Source: Seriola aureovittata (lineage: Eukaryota; Chordata; Actinopteri; Carangiformes; Carangidae). Taken from it: a stretch of 64,000 bases of DNA. This document shows positions 1-13,894 of the stretch, piece by piece. The position numbers and the translations under genes were made by a program. The stretch lies in the NCBI RefSeq assembly GCF_021018895.1, contig NC_079368.1, positions 3,379,501 to 3,443,500 of the forward strand. Direction: 5' to 3'. Within the stretch, counting starts at the first letter, position 1, and every line of letters starts with the position of its first letter. The notes beneath the pieces are model-generated. The model was not told where the DNA came from, ran no database searches, and saw only the letters and a list, made by a program, of their open reading frames with translations.

Positions 1-2175
1 TACTCCTCAGTGCCACGAACATCACACTGTTTGCCCCGTGACATGTAGCCAAAGCAAGTTTGTTTACTTTGTCTCTTGTTCCCTACAGTGTAACACACTC
101 TGGCAGAGTGTCAGCTGCTGTCAATCAAACACAGACACTGACACACCCCTCCAGTCAGATGAGAGGAAACAGAGCTTTTCTGATATTTCCCCAAAGACAC
201 TTTTGTTTTCTTCCTTTTGATTAAAAAAACAAAAGAACAGAGAGATGACGAAATGAGTTTTCAGTTGGACTAGGTGAAATTTTCAGTGTATGGCTTTGAC
301 TTGTAATGGAGTATTTTTTCAGTGCTGTATCGCTTCTTTAACTTCAGTGATGGATCTGAATGCTTCCCCCATTCTGCCTTTTTCTTTACCAAAGTCCTGC
401 AAAAGAAATGAAGGCTAATAGGTGTAAATAACTATATTTCCCCTGGGGGGCATTTACAGGTGAAACATCTATAATAATGTCAGAGTGAACAACTCTTGCT
501 CTGTTTTAACACAAATGTCTTGTTTATTTCCTTCTTATAGATCAGTGAAACGAACCCATGCATCGATAGAACAGTTATACACAGTACATACTGCATGTCA
601 TCACTTTTAATTACCCCTGCGCTTCACACAGTGCAGTGGAGGCACGATGAATTCCACAGTGAATTGATCGTTGGTGTGGCTAAAAGGTCACAGGCTCGAC
701 AATTATGTTATGTAATGTGCTTCTGAAATATTTATTGGGCTCTTGACCACACAAACACCCACCTATCTTTATACTGATGAATTGGATGCTGCCACCGAAC
801 AAGCAGATAAATATTTGTGTCCTTAAGTGATCTGTCTGCGGAGTGGGGTTTTAATGTATTTGGCCAGTTATTTGTACATTTATCATCCTTTCAGACCTAA
901 GTCATTGTAAAGCATCAGCTTTAATAGATATTAGACATTACAATAGAATTCATAAAAAGCTGGTCATCTAAATGCTACAGAATAAATACGTTTCAGAAAG
1001 TGAAAAGAAAACAGAAGTTCAAAGACAACGAACTGGATAAAGCAAGGCCTGAATTGTTTATGACTGCTGTTAGATTGTTACATGTGCAGTGTCATGTCAT
1101 TACTGTATGTGATGTGTCGGCCGGTTGTTGACAGCTGTTTTACACTCTCTTTGCGATCGGCTATTGTTTTTGGGCCTAACTGTAGAAGGGTCTTCTGAAA
1201 ATCTCTCAGGCTAATAAAATCTATACTGCAACTCAAGCTTTAGATCAAACCACCAAGTTTATCACCACAAATGGAAATTAAAGACACTTTTCCGATGCCA
1301 TCCCCTGTATCAGTCACTGCATCTTCCAACTCTTTAAGGTCTGCGATAATAAAAAACACACATTCTCAAGTCATTGTGCCTGCAGAGTAGGACCAACTGT
1401 ATGGGATCTAGGGAACAGTTGTGTGGCTGTTTCTCACTAAGTCTCATGTAAACTGCTAAGATCTGAGCCAATTTGATATTTTTGACTTCAAATCCTGGTA
1501 TAAGATGAGGGACAATGAAAGACTTTAAAGTTTTCTTTGACATCTCTTCCATCCATCACATCGTCACAGCTGTGTGGCATTTTGATTGGTTACACTGCAC
1601 TCAAGATGCAACATCTGGCGCTGAACGATTAAGCCAACACGTGGTGTCAAAGAACTGCAGTTCCTCAAATGACCATATAAGGCAGAATCCAAAAGCCAGT
1701 CTATCCCCATAGACTCCAGAACACCTGGAGGGAACTTCATAACATCTGGCACAAATGTAACTCTGTGTTTGTACTTCAGTGTTGGCTTCATTTTTCAGCC
1801 TGGAAGTTTGAGGCTTGGTTCTCTGCAGAGTGTCACCAGCCCTCTATGGCTCAAACAGCTGATCTGTGGTGTAATACAGTGTGCAGTGTATGTACACTCA
1901 TGCGTAGGAATATGGAGGTTGAACACTTGAAAAAATGTAGTGCCATAGGAAAGCGCTGTTTGATGTTTGATGGCAAGGTAAAGCCATGAAAACACTCAAA
2001 ATATGGCGTCCACTTCAACCGATACTTGGGGTATTTTTTTAGGTGGCTAAAATACGTTTTTTCTGACGTCCCCGTCCACAGCAGCACAATGCTAACTGTC
2101 TGTACCAGTGATCCCGGCTGTTTCTCCAAACTAGCAGCACGTCCACTTCAATCTACTGCAGGTAGTACACTGACT

Positions 2176-2218
2176 AGATAGATAGATACATACTTTATTT
2201 ATCCCCTAGAGGAAATTC
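2176..2218 (+). repeat. Tetranucleotide plus conserved 3'-tail-like segment
   Basis: TAGATAGATAGATACATACTT is followed by ttatttatcccctagaggaaatt. This is the style of 3' end seen on many fish retroposons (tetranucleotide repeat next to TTTAT..ATCCCC..GGAAATT). Only the tail is recognisable. Confidence 0.35.
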
Positions 2219-2870
2219 ATGTAATATATAGACTATAGATAAGACTAATCTGAAATCTTCCTAAAGTTAGATTACTTATCTGTCTGACCTTCACTTATTT
2301 ACTTACAAAAATAAATGGATCTCAACAACTTTTGTTTCTTGCCGCACTGTGACATATAGTAATGATTTATTTTTTTACAGTGCAGGGATCAGTCAGTGAA
2401 AGTGGTGGTTTGCGGGGGGGAGAGCTGATGGGACTCCTGATGATGCTGAAGAGGTCAGGCTGAGGCCAGCGATGCACTTGCTGATGAAGTTTGTGCTGAT
2501 GCTGTAATGATGTCATGACGCCGGAGATGAGTTCAATGATGAAGCTCGTGCTGAAGCTAATAAGGAGGGTGAGGATGATGTTGTAGGTGAGCAGCACAAG
2601 TACCACCATTAGGAAAACAGTTTAGCAATATATGACAGTAATTTCATACGATGAGGGTTTCGCTGGTAATTTTAGGGCAAGACGCAGCACTGCTTATTTG
2701 AATATAGTCAATAAAAGACTGAAACACAATGACAAGGCCACTTTACTGGAGAAATTTATTTCAACCGTTTAAACAAATAACTTAAAGTGATTAGGAAGCA
2801 GCTGTGAGGAGACTGATGGTGCTGTGAGTCAATATGCACCACTCACTAAATCCATTTCTTTTCAGCCTTT

Positions 2871-2931
<61 letters not shown>

Positions 2932-2972
2932 TACACAGATAGATAGATCGACAGAGAGAGAGAGAGAGAGAG
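2871..2972. repeat. Compound (TC)n(AC)n...(AG)n microsatellite
   Basis: TC at 2871-2890 is followed directly by AC to about 2926, then an AG tract to 2972. Confidence 0.95.
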
Positions 2973-3060
2973 ATCAGATGTAAACATCTTCTGACACTAT
3001 GATCTATACCTGGAGTTCAACCCAATTAACCTTCAAACCAAGGCTAGAGTGTTAGGAGAT

Positions 3061-3120
3061 CTGTGTGTGTGTGTGTCTGTGTGTGTGTGTGTGTGTTGTG
3101 TGTGTGTGTGTGTGTGTGTG
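3061..3120. repeat. (GT)n microsatellite
   Basis: Sixty bases of GT dinucleotides with two interruptions. Confidence 0.95.
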
Positions 3121-4132
3121 GAGGGAAGAGAATTAGATGAGAGACAGAGAGGAACAAATATACACTCTTTACACCAGCATTAGTGTGTATATGCAGGTTT
3201 TTCTTAAACAAGGCTAAAACCCAGAGGTGGACCACCGCTCCGTGACTTGAGTCACAGCACAGATCCTCCTGCTCAAACACACTCTAATACAGGGGAAAGC
3301 TCAGTTCAAATTTTTACTTAAAGAACTGCAGCACTTGCTTGAAAAATATTTAAGTATTTAAGTACATGTTTATAATACACATTGTTGTATTTTTCCACAT
3401 TTACAGATTGAAATGACTGTGAAACAACCGACTGAATGAACTGACTGAGTGTAGGACCTGTAGAATACAGGTATGCTTCAATTCAATGGAAATCACCATA
3501 AAAACGCAACTGAATAAACAAAAGGAGCCATTGTTGTTTTTGTATTTCTTATGTATTAGGCAGTGATGAAGTCTGCTCATGGTAAACAGCAAATATTTAA
3601 AATGAAAGGAAACTTTCTGTATTTCTAAACCTTCAAACATTGACTTCAGATAGTGCTGTGGTGCTGTAGTGAAGAATCTTCTGCCTCATCTTTATTTAAC
3701 ATCATCATTAGGACACTGACAAGTTCAAACATGACTGACAGTGGAGGAGTTGAAAAGTAAACTCAAAGTAAGAGTACTTCATAGAAATGTAGTGGAGTCA
3801 AAAATAAAACATTTGTCTTTTATGTGTAGTGAAGTTAAAATCTTCTAAAAGATTCTTCTTCTAAAAAAATACGTTTAGCAACGTCGTTACTCTCCACCTG
3901 TGGCTAAACCCGCTAAAAAAGATGGTTGACTCCCTTTGCCACGAGTTTTGTTTTTTCTGCTGTGTCACGTTCGACATCACAAATAGGCCAGAAATCAGAA
4001 CCAGCAAACCAGTAATTACTCAATCACTCTCACTTCTCTATCTTACCAATGTTGCATCTTGCAGTGTTGAAGAACGAAGCCGCCGTTGCGTTTCGTTCCC
4101 ACAGACTTTGAAAAACTTGTCTGGAACTTCGA

Positions 4133-4357
4133 CGCCCAAACGCTTCCAATAGGAGGAACAAGCTGCAAACGATGCAGATTCAAAAACACACAGGAAAATA
4201 CAAAACAAATACAACAATGGGAACGTGCTGCAAATGAAAAACGTTCTGCAGGAAGACAAAGCAAAGACATGAACAGCAAACACGCTGCGAATACTGAAAC
4301 GATGCAACAACAAAAACACACAAACTCACAAAACAAACGCAACAGAAAGAAACGCTG
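4133..4357 (+). repeat. Left arm of a large inverted repeat
   Basis: The arm is about 225 bp. Its reverse complement closely matches 4588-4832, including shared blocks such as gtttgtgtgtttttgttgtt and gcatcgtttcag. The arms flank a 230-bp spacer. Similarity is judged by eye at roughly 80% or more. Confidence 0.9.
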
Positions 4358-4587
4358 CATATTCAGGCAACACAACGGAAGAGCTCCAGGCTCTAAGTGG
4401 AACGCCTTGACCATAAGCTTGAGCTTTGACCCGATGACAGACCAAAGATACCCCATACAGAAGATAGGATCCAGGATCATATCAGTCTAATAATACTCTG
4501 TTTTCCCTCCAAAAACAGTTACATGATAATAATAGGAATAATATTGTTAAGGAAAGAAATACAGGTTTTATTTCAATTAAAACTTTT

Positions 4588-4832
4588 CAGCGCTTTTTTC
4601 TGTTGCATTTGTTTCGGAGGGTTTGTGTGTTTTTGTTGTTGCATCGTTTCAGTCTTTGCAGCGTGTTTGCTGTTAATGTCTTTGCTGTTAATGTCTTTGC
4701 TTTGTCTTCCTGCGGCATGTTTTTCATTTGCAGCACGTTCCTGTTGTTGTATTTGTTTTGTATTTTCCTATGTGTGTTTTGCATCATTTATGAATTTGCT
4801 GCTTGCTTCTCTTATTGGAAGTGTTTTGGGCC
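4588..4832 (-). repeat. Right arm of a large inverted repeat
   Basis: Counterpart of 4133-4357. It contains a short extra duplication (gctgttaatgtctttgctgttaatgtcttt) not present in the left arm, which accounts for its greater length. Confidence 0.9.
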
Positions 4833-7139
4833 GCTGCAGCTCGTTCGCCCATCCGCGTTTCACGTTTCATCGCTGCTGATCGGAGCTGGAGCCGATAAAT
4901 ATCCCAGACAACTACAGATTCATTTGACTTGGGAATCAATGCTAATTGTACCTTTTCACATAGAAGATAAAAGCCAGATGTCAGTGAGAGTTTTTTTTTG
5001 TCCAGTATGAAGGGAAAAAAGAGAGTGGGGGGTGCTTAAGAAAAATTGAGGAGAACAATCACACTCAGAGCCAGTCACAGCCGGTGGAAATCCTCTCTGA
5101 GAAGCGCTGTAGGGCAAACAGCAGCAGGATTTAAAGCCTGTGTTATTGTAAAAGCCTTTTATAGAAACCATAAACTCTGCTCTGTGATCAGCCTCGGGGA
5201 GGGAGAGTTGTCAGTGAAGAAGAGCGCCTCAGAGGGAGGCTTGAAGGTCAGGGCTGCAGTGAACTGTGTTGTACTTTACACCTGCTCTTGACACCGATCT
5301 GCAGCGGGGTGTCAAATCTCTCCAATCAGGAGGAAACCTTCACAGTTTCAATCAGAGAGGTCTGAAGACTTCTCCTCACGTGGGATGACAACAACAACCT
5401 GCTGAGGAAAGGATGGAAGTGGAGGGCTTCAAGGAATCTTTTACTAACTGTAGTGAAACTAGTTGCATGTGGTGTATTAACTACTCTATGCTTGTGTCCT
5501 GTCATCACTGGCTGTATGTGTCTGTGTACTATGATTAGTTGAGGGGTTTTCAAAGTGTGACATTCTGCCCCCAGAAAATTGACATTGTCCCCATTGACAG
5601 TACTGAATCGGCTATGAGAAGCTTCCATTTGCAGTGTACACATGAACGCACCTATCACTGGATTAGTTTGGTACTGAAGAAAACTTAAAGGTCCCATATT
5701 TTACACATTTCTAAACACATTTAAAAAAAATGCTCTGTTGTTGTTACTGCATGTTTTTGGCAGAGTTGACAGAGTTTTTTAATCATTAATTAATTTGTCA
5801 GTTTGTCAGTGCAAGACTGTCCTCCTGTAAAAAATGAGCCCACAGGTCGTCTGTGCAGCAGGTTATTATGACCCATAGTTACGTTTTGTTGCTAGGTGAC
5901 GTAGTAATTATGACAGGAGCAAAGGGAAAAGTGCGGTTACGTAGTATAAAGAGAGACAAAGGCCACGTCAGGAGGAGGCTGTGGTGGATGGATGAATGTG
6001 AAACAGGAAGAGCGGTGTTTTATTCCAATGGGAAACTAGCAGTTTATGTTGGTTTATTATGGTAACCATGGCACTATTTCAGGAGACAGTCCAATGTGTC
6101 GTATCAGAGGGTTGAAAAAAACGACCCATGTGGTTGTTTAGGTTGGAGGACTGGTTGGTCAGTACAGTGTATGTAAATGACTGAGGGTTTTGGGGCTGTA
6201 TACACAAGGATAAAAGACTTTCAAAAACTTTCCTCTTTCCCTGCTGCTTCTCTCTCTCTCTCCCTCTCTCTCTCTCTTTTACTCAGGTTCTCGTCCTTCA
6301 ACCCTCCTCTCTTGCTGTCTCACTCATAAGATGGTCCTCACTCGCCCCTCAGTCTCCCTGGCTGCATCTCATCTCCCGACCGTTGAGCTCTGTCTTTGTT
6401 CTTGCTCTGGTGTGGTCTGGTTCCCTCCAACCTCTGTTCAATTATTCATCACATGCTGGTTACTGTAAGGCTGCCGACTTCAGTGGGCTACAGTGTCCTC
6501 ATATGTCTGTTTGTGTGTGTATGTGTGTGTGTGTCAGTGTGCACGCTGAATTCATAGTCAGCCTATACATCCAAGTGTTTTTTTTTGGGCTGTACCTTTA
6601 ATGTTGAACCCAGTCAGTTACAGATCAGGGGTTTCAGCATGCGTTTAATGACTCCTCCATTCTCCTAGCTGCAGGTAACAATGCACATGTGGAGCCTCTG
6701 AACATATGTTACCCCCATCTGTTCAGTTAACAATAACCTTTGTTAATAACAGTGGAGCTGCAATGCATATTAGCACTCCAGGGCACATTTATATTATATA
6801 ATTTCTGTTTTTGGGGACAGAAAATATTATTTCCAAAAACTGTTATATATTTGAAAAACACAAATCCCCACACATCCCTCCTCTCATCAGGAAGTGCAAG
6901 TTCCACTTCTACAATGCTGTTTCATAGATTGGTTAGAAGCATCCTAACTGGTATGTGGGTTTTATTGATAACACCATTACCTATGTATTACTATGTATTA
7001 CTATTACTATTTTCACTGTATCAACTTATCATTTCTAGGGAGGTGCAAGTTATAACATAAGGTGTGCAGCTACACCTACGCCTATACCTTCAGCGTAGCT
7101 ACTACCTATGACGTACCTACACTGTAACTATGGTGTCGA
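4833..7139. other. Intergenic sequence with a dispersed-repeat-like block
   Basis: No gene seen. A segment starting ttaaaggtcccatatttt (5687) and running to about 6140 has the look of a short fish DNA-transposon derivative. It contains a start like the AAAGGTCCCAT ends common in such elements. A pyrimidine-rich stretch lies at 6230-6290. Confidence 0.4.
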
Positions 7140-7144
7140 TTCAA

Positions 7145-7640
7145 CAAATCATAGAATTGTAAATTGGTCTTTCATGGTTTGGCTCTATGGAGGCAACATC
7201 TATCAATCCACCAATTTGGTCCAGACTAAAAAATCTCAAGAGCTACTGGATGAATTACCCTGAAATTTTGTAGCGTCATTCATGGTCCTCAGAGGAGGAA
7301 TCCTACTGAATTTGGTGATTCATTAACTTTTCTTCTAGCACCAAAGGGAGGTTGACATTTCTGATTTTTTGTGAACTATTTTGACAACCATTGGATGAGT
7401 CACCATGAAATTTGGAACAGATATCCACGGTGACATGGTGAGGCCAGTTACTTTGATGTCACCCTGAGGTTTCCTCAAACGCCACCACGAGGCTTTGAAT
7501 GCAAAATAGCAACATTTATTGGATGAATTACCATGAAATTTTTACACACATCCACGTCCTCCTAAGAATGAATCCTAATAATGTTGGTGATTTCTCAGCT
7601 TTTTATTTAGCACCATCATCATACTTTGGTTTAAAACCAA
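7145..7640 (+). repeat. Dispersed repeat, family of 'ggtccagact...tggatgaattaccatgaaat'
   Basis: The core motif 'ttggatgaattaccatgaaattt' recurs at about 7247, 7391 and 7520, each followed by 'cattcatggtcctc' or 'atccacgtcctc' and 'aatcctaataatgttggtgatt' type blocks. The same family occurs again at 17690-17885. It looks like an old interspersed repeat with an internally repeated structure. Confidence 0.7.
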
Positions 7641-10600
7641 ATCTATGGAGAAATGACATTCCCATCAACCTCAGTTGCACTTGTGTGAGTGCTAATTAGC
7701 AATTATTAGCAAGCTAACACACAAAACTAGATATTTATTTAAACAGTTAGTGCAAACATTAGTGTTATTAGAGTCAGATTATTGTTCAGTGATCTGGTCC
7801 AACACAACAGATAGTATTTTGAACAGATTACAGGAGAATAAAGCAGAATTACCCTCCACCGCCGATATCAAACAGCACAATAATCGTTTTGGCTTTGTTA
7901 AGTGTAAGAAGCGGGTTACACTACTCTTGTGGGCTATATCAGGAATATTATCATAACTACAACCCACACATACGTTTTAGGAATTTATCATTTTTCTCAG
8001 ATAGACATTTTCTGACTTTCTGTTGCCACCATGTGGAACTAGTTTAACGGTTAACTATCGAGCAACGTTGGCATGGATTGCATTCCCAAATTTCTTGACA
8101 TCAGAAAATAGTACAGTATTTTTATTTTTTTTGGAAAAAAGTTATCATCGTATTTGTTTACATTAAGAATAGTATAGAACACTATGACCTTATTGTTTAT
8201 GAGAATTTTGTTTTCTGAAATGGAAATGGGGAGCTATTTCATCCCACTTATTTATTTTTGATCTTTTTTGTTACTTAGCAGATTGAATTGTGAAAAGTTT
8301 TCTTTTATAATAGAGCTATTGCATGTATTAGATTAGAGAGGGTTTTGAGTCGGTGTTGGTTGTTGTGCATCGTAGCGGTTGTGTTGCTGGCTGTAGGTTT
8401 TTTGCTGTGGCCAGAGGCATTATGTTTTTGGGATGTTTGCTATATTGAGAGTAGAAACTAGTGTATTAATTAATTGTAATAATGACATCACTCAGTCAAT
8501 AACTAAGACAATGACACAAGTTGTGTAGAACTAAGGTTTACTGGAAAAAAAAATGCTTTAAAAACAAAATTATTTCTTACAGGTACCCACAATGTGCAAT
8601 GCAATCACATTTCTTTGCTAGTAATTCAGTTACAATAATTCGCCACATTGGATTCAAGGTCCATCTATAATGTCTATTCTAAGGAAAAACCCAAAAGCTC
8701 ATCAAAGCTACCCAGATATATTTGTGACTATTACTAGTATCAAAATCAACAGATACAGTATACAGTAATGTTAATTGCTATTATACCTTTTCATAATAAA
8801 CAAAATAACATATGGATGATGAACCTGTTTATTTTTGAACCTTAGTGTAACATCTATCACTCCTACAGTCTCTAGCTATTTTAAAATCTAATGCTCAGAC
8901 TTAGAAGTTGATACAAAGTGAAACAGACGTTACATAAACACATTATTTTCCACTCTTCCGAAAATACAATCACAGCCCGACTGGCGGTGTCAGGGTAATG
9001 AAAGCAGCATCTATCCATCATCCTCATCAAACTCAATCACACTCCCAACTGAGCCCTGGCAATCTGCACAGAAACCGGCAAGAGCTCGGAGGGTGGGGGG
9101 TCCGCGTCCCAACTGCGACGCACAGTTTCATTTGGAAAATAACAGGAGAGGGGAGATGTTCAAAGACCAATCTGTTGATTTCTTTAATTACTGTAGGTTC
9201 TCATGAAATGGAAATGTTCTGCCGCAGTGAGCCAGCACGACAAATCAAACTCTGTGTGTCGCTTGCTCGGTCAACACACTGGCGCAATGGGTTTTACGTT
9301 AGGAAACCTATTTATTCTGCCCAAGATATGGTTGTGGTCTCGAAGTTGCCAACATCCACAAAAGATTGCCAAGGCTAGTCCTTACATGACTCTCTGCAGG
9401 GACCCCCTGCTTGACTCCTTCAGTGTGTGGAAAAACATTATGTTAGTTTGCGTCTCCTGCTTCCCCCAGTGCCCATACAGTAGAGCTCTTTTTTTTTTAC
9501 CTTAAAACTGCAGCTTATAGTGGAGATTTTTTATCCTCTTTTAGGTCATTGTTTTGGTTTTTTCCATCCACCAAATAAACCTCATCACCAGCAGCATCAA
9601 CCCGCTGCTGCCCGCCCAAAAAGCTCTGATAAACCCATTGCATGCCACCTGCTCAGCAGCTAACGGTAGATAGACTAAGTTGGCGACTTTACCTACTAGC
9701 TAATGTGGAGCTAGATGCTAGTTGCCAAAAATACAACTTAAAAGGAATGTGAGTGTGATGGATGTGTAAAGGGATGAGGGCATTCGCTTGACTGGAGACT
9801 GGCTGCAAATCTGCCATCCCACCAGGGCGGAAAGGCAGAAGGAGAGCCATAAAAGCTGATTGGCTGAAGTGGACGTGAGTCTGAGCTGTGTTGTCCTGAC
9901 GTCTTAGAACACCATCCTGATGACTTTGTCGAAAGCAAATAGACACTGCTAGCTAATATTTTGCAAGATGTTTTCCGCTTTACTACTTCAGGTTAGTGCT
10001 AATTACACAGATAATGCGATGCTATCAAACATTTCACACCCTTTGAGCTCTTGCCTCATGTTACTGGCGCTGGTTTGTGTTTCAGACATGTGAGTGTGTT
10101 ATCTGATCACAGCCTCGGGGAGACTTAGTTGAGCTTGATGGCAAATAATGGACCTCTGTTTCCTTCGTGATCAGAGAACTCATTAGAAATCCTTCAGGCT
10201 CGTGTAAAATTTTGAGTGTATCTCAACTTGCTATTAAACCCGGCAGCAGCAGGATTAAATATATTGACTTGAGACACAGGTACAACGGTTGAGCAGGTAT
10301 GTAATTAGGCTCTGGGGTTTGGACTTTACTTAAACTCATAGCAAAGGAGAAAGCAGACAGAGTCCTCGTGAGCACTTCAGGAGCCAAGCAGCGAGCAGAC
10401 CCCACTCTGCTGTCAGTCTTCCACCTATTTATCACTTTGTTTCCGTCCATCATCCACAGTGTGGTAAAGCAATAGCCGTTAAAATTCAAAGGTATTACAC
10501 ACTAATACAATACCTTGAACAATGTGCTCTATCCTTTACATGAAAGAAATTGAAATAACCTAGCGAAATATACACGTACACAGTATATTGCTACAGAGAT

Positions 10601-11764
10601 CTGGAGAGCAGCTGATGTCTAAACAAATACATATCAACATGAAGCAGAATCATGAATGTACAACAATTACAAAGGTCAGATCCTACCTTTAAGCAAAGAC
10701 ATAGCTGAGCACACAAAGACAAAGGCCATGAGGTTCAACAGTCAGGATACAATGTTTGAAGGAACTTTAAAGTCTTTTGATTTTGACGTGAGTGGACGTA
10801 ACATTAATTTTGAGGTTGGTGTAAAGACTGTGAACACGCGGTACCATCATCGAGAATGGCATCACGTACTGGCCGCAGGAAATACTAGATAAATTCAACA
10901 TAATGTAAACTGCCACAGCGCTGACTCCATCAGTATGAAAACAACATTCCCGCACGGATTGTAAAACATTTAGTGCGAGAAGAGCTGAGTTTCACTGACA
11001 CGATCGGTGTGAGTATAAAGAGTTGTTCATTAAGTATTTCTGATGATATGGCTCTGTTGTTGCACTGATGGGATCGCTGCTGTGAAAATATGCAATATGT
11101 CGAATTTAGCTTTGCATTAACAGCAAACCTGCCGATAAAACAGCAGCAAGGACCGTTTCTCACTAAAACATGATAAAATACACTCCTGAAACAAAACAAA
11201 GCCCCGCTCCTAAGATAAGCCTGTTAGAATTTACAGATGAATTAATGGCACCATCCAGGAGTAGTTACTTATCAATACAACTCCTGCTTCTCTCGGGTGA
11301 TGTTAGTATTGAAACCTACACACTCACCAGTGTCACCGGCCACTGTGGTCTTAGCTGTAATTCCACCAAATTATCACAATTAATTTAGAGAGTGATCTGG
11401 TGACACTTGCTACGTTGCGGCACAACAAGGAGTTGACAGCAGTGTGTAATGCATGTGCATCGTCTGGGAAACACTACCTGCCTTGTGTGTGTGTGTGTGT
11501 TTGTGTGTGTGTGTGACGGCTACTTCTCTGCACTGCTGCAGCTCGCACGTGTGTATGCGTGCACACTGCCACAGCTCTGCTATTGCCAGACTCAATCTTT
11601 TTACACAATGTCCATTAATAATAGAATGTTCGATTCCTTTTCAATATTAATTTTATTAATCTTTTTTCCCCTTATTCAAAGACCCACAGAGAGAGAGCAC
11701 ACCACACCATACTTCACCTGTTAAACCATTGTCATAATATCTTTATAGGTTATATTAGGTTTCT
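7641..11764. other. Intergenic sequence, no gene seen
   Basis: Short open frames only (for example 8998-9378 and 9946-9689), none with a recognisable domain. AT-rich with scattered homopolymers and a GT tract at about 11485-11514. Confidence 0.5.
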
Positions 11765-11930
11765 GATATGATGGCCGCCACTGTCTCCACATACAAATGC
11801 TAAAATGGCATATTCAGATACATTCTATAGATAGAAACTAAAAGGTGACACGTTTATGTAATTGTATGCTGCTGGTGTGATGTCAATATAACTACCAACA
11901 GATCTTTCCACTGTCTATTTTTGCAAGTGA
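11765..11930 (+). repeat. Fragment of a dispersed repeat shared with 40.2-40.4 kb
   Basis: 'actgtctccacatacaaatgctaaaatgg', 'catattcagatac', 'gatgtcaatat' and 'tccactgtctattttt' recur in the same order at 40239-40410. Confidence 0.55.
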
Positions 11931-12749
11931 AAAAAAGGCGAGACGCCAATATTCTAGATGAGGAGAGACAGTGTGTTCGCTCTAACCGGTTAACGTGGGC
12001 GCCAAACTGAAAACCAAGATGTACATAAGCATTTTCATGCATTTCACTAGCACAGACAGAAACTAGAAGGGCACTCAGAGAGCGCAGACCTCAGCCAGAG
12101 CCAATGTAGAACAACATACAGCAGACTTAAGACAAAAGAAAAGTCTAATTCATAATAAATGAACAAGATCTGCCCAAAAATTTCCCCCGGCTTTAATTTT
12201 GTGATTTGATTTCTGTCTTTGTGAGTTCCAGAACACACACAAACAGTGAGTTTTATCAAATGATGAACCTGCATATCTGAGGGAGAATATATATTACAAG
12301 AGGACATGGCCACCTCAGCGTAAGCTTGAGATGGAGCAATGTACATCCTGTCTGACACTACACTTATTCAGTACCGACACCAGCAGTTAAACTTTTACTG
12401 TTAAAGTAACTTTATGCAGCAGTGCATTATCTACCATTAGTGTGAGTATTTTATAGCTATACAGTGCAACAGGGTAAGCCCTTCTTTAAAAAAAAATAGA
12501 ATTGCTTTTAATAAATACAAGATAGGCCAATAATGCAACATCAGGCTAATACTGGCCTCTGTTGTAAAATGGGTTATAAGTCTGATACAATGGACGACAG
12601 CATGTAAAACCTTTATTGATGTCTGTCTGGTGAAGTTTTAATTTTTTTTTTTTTAAACATTTTTTTTAGTAAAGATAAAGATGAGTTAATTTGTCATGAG
12701 GAGTATCACTCCACATGTGAAAACTGGTGTATAATACACCATGTGTTAC

Positions 12750-12860
12750 AAATGTCGAAGGTGAGAGATTGAAAGACATTTACCATGCAGGGAGGGTCTA
12801 ACAGAAAAAGACACTATCCAGTTGCTTTATGGGAAACATGGGATGCAGTGTTGTTGGAGT
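12750..12860 (+). repeat. Dispersed repeat fragment shared with 36.83-36.93 kb
   Basis: 'ttgaaagaca...gcagggagggtctaaca' and 'agttgctttatgggaaacat' match the 36829-36930 segment in order and spacing. It is probably one old interspersed family. Confidence 0.6.
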
Positions 12861-13894
12861 TTGGCCCAGGGATTAAAAGTTGGAATATTTTGGCCTCTGC
12901 TGCTTCGTCCCTTTTTTTTAACCTCACAAATCCCTCAACTTTATAGAAGCCTGATACTAAATATCTATGTATTTTAATGCAACATACACATCATTTCAAC
13001 TCCAAAATCTAAACTGTTCTGACATTTTAAAATGGATATCAATGCCAGAAATGATTACGGCAAGGACTAAAATGAATTTGCTAGAGCACTGTTTGTAAGA
13101 GTATATTAACACAACAACAACAATTTGGTGGTGAGGAGAAACAAAAATAACATAGTATAGTATCACCTCTGCCACTCCGTTGCTACTTTGAATGATTCAA
13201 GATAAGTCTCCAATAAGAAATTCTCATTTACTCCAAAAAGTATGAGCAAATCGAGAGTTGAATGAATGAATTCTACAGTACAGCATGAGTGTTATCAGTA
13301 TGTATATGTGTCTATTTCCTACAAAGACACTGCCCATGGTGTGCAGAGTCTGGCGTCATAGTCTCCACCTGCACAAAATGCAGGTAAGCTAGTGACACAC
13401 GAGCGAAATACAAACACGCTAAAAAGGATCAGCACCCGTGAACCGACAGCTCAAGAAAGAATTGCAAGTGTTGGCTCAGCGGGGTCAAATGTAACGCTAA
13501 GAAAACATGCATGAATACATCCGTCTGTTCAGCTACGGTCGACCTGAAAGACTATGAAAAGTGTAGAAAAAAACCACCACCCTTCACGCACAAGCTTAAG
13601 GTATGACATCCCTGACGCTCATGACGTTCCACTGCAGACGGCTCTGTGAGGAGTGTGTGGGCCTTGGATTCTGATCTACAGTATGTTGCGAACAGTAGGC
13701 TAAGTACAATTCTTAGTACCAAACAAGGGATTTAACCTGAGTTAATACAACAGTCTGTACAAAATGCTTATACAGTTATTTAAAGTTTAAAAAAAAAAAA
13801 AAAAAAAAAAAAGCTGGGTTAAGTCAAGACACCTAACTTTTTTATCAGACTAATTTAATGTCTAGATTTTCACACGATAGCATGGCGAGAGATG
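12861..13894. other. Sequence just downstream of nsmf, nothing recognised
   Basis: Contains a poly(A) run at about 13790-13812 and no coding signal. Confidence 0.5.

Larger units (their letters stand above)
1..4132. other. Intergenic sequence with no gene seen
   Basis: No open frame resembles a known protein. Contents seen are a tail-like segment (GATA tetranucleotides followed by tttatttatcccctagagg) near 2176-2218, a GATGCTGAAG-type imperfect repeat at 2430-2590, and two microsatellite blocks at 2871-2972 and 3061-3120. The rest is AT-rich and featureless to me. Confidence 0.6.

Noticed and set aside
2367..2609. Minus-strand frame with a membrane-like segment (VLVLLTYNIILTLLISF)
   Set aside because: It comes from an imperfect GATGAAGCT-type repeat. 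It has no upstream acceptor or partner exons and no clear match to a transporter family.
2871..3120. Regularly spaced simple repeats considered as a CRISPR array
   Set aside because: They are compound dinucleotide microsatellites without unique spacers, and the genome is vertebrate.
4038..5010. Several overlapping open frames of 90-145 codons
   Set aside because: They arise from the inverted repeat read in both directions. The same Cys/Phe-rich peptide appears from both arms, which explains the apparent paralog pair.
8998..9378. 126-codon plus-strand frame
   Set aside because: No domain, no splice partners, and a composition like the surrounding intergenic DNA. Treated as chance.
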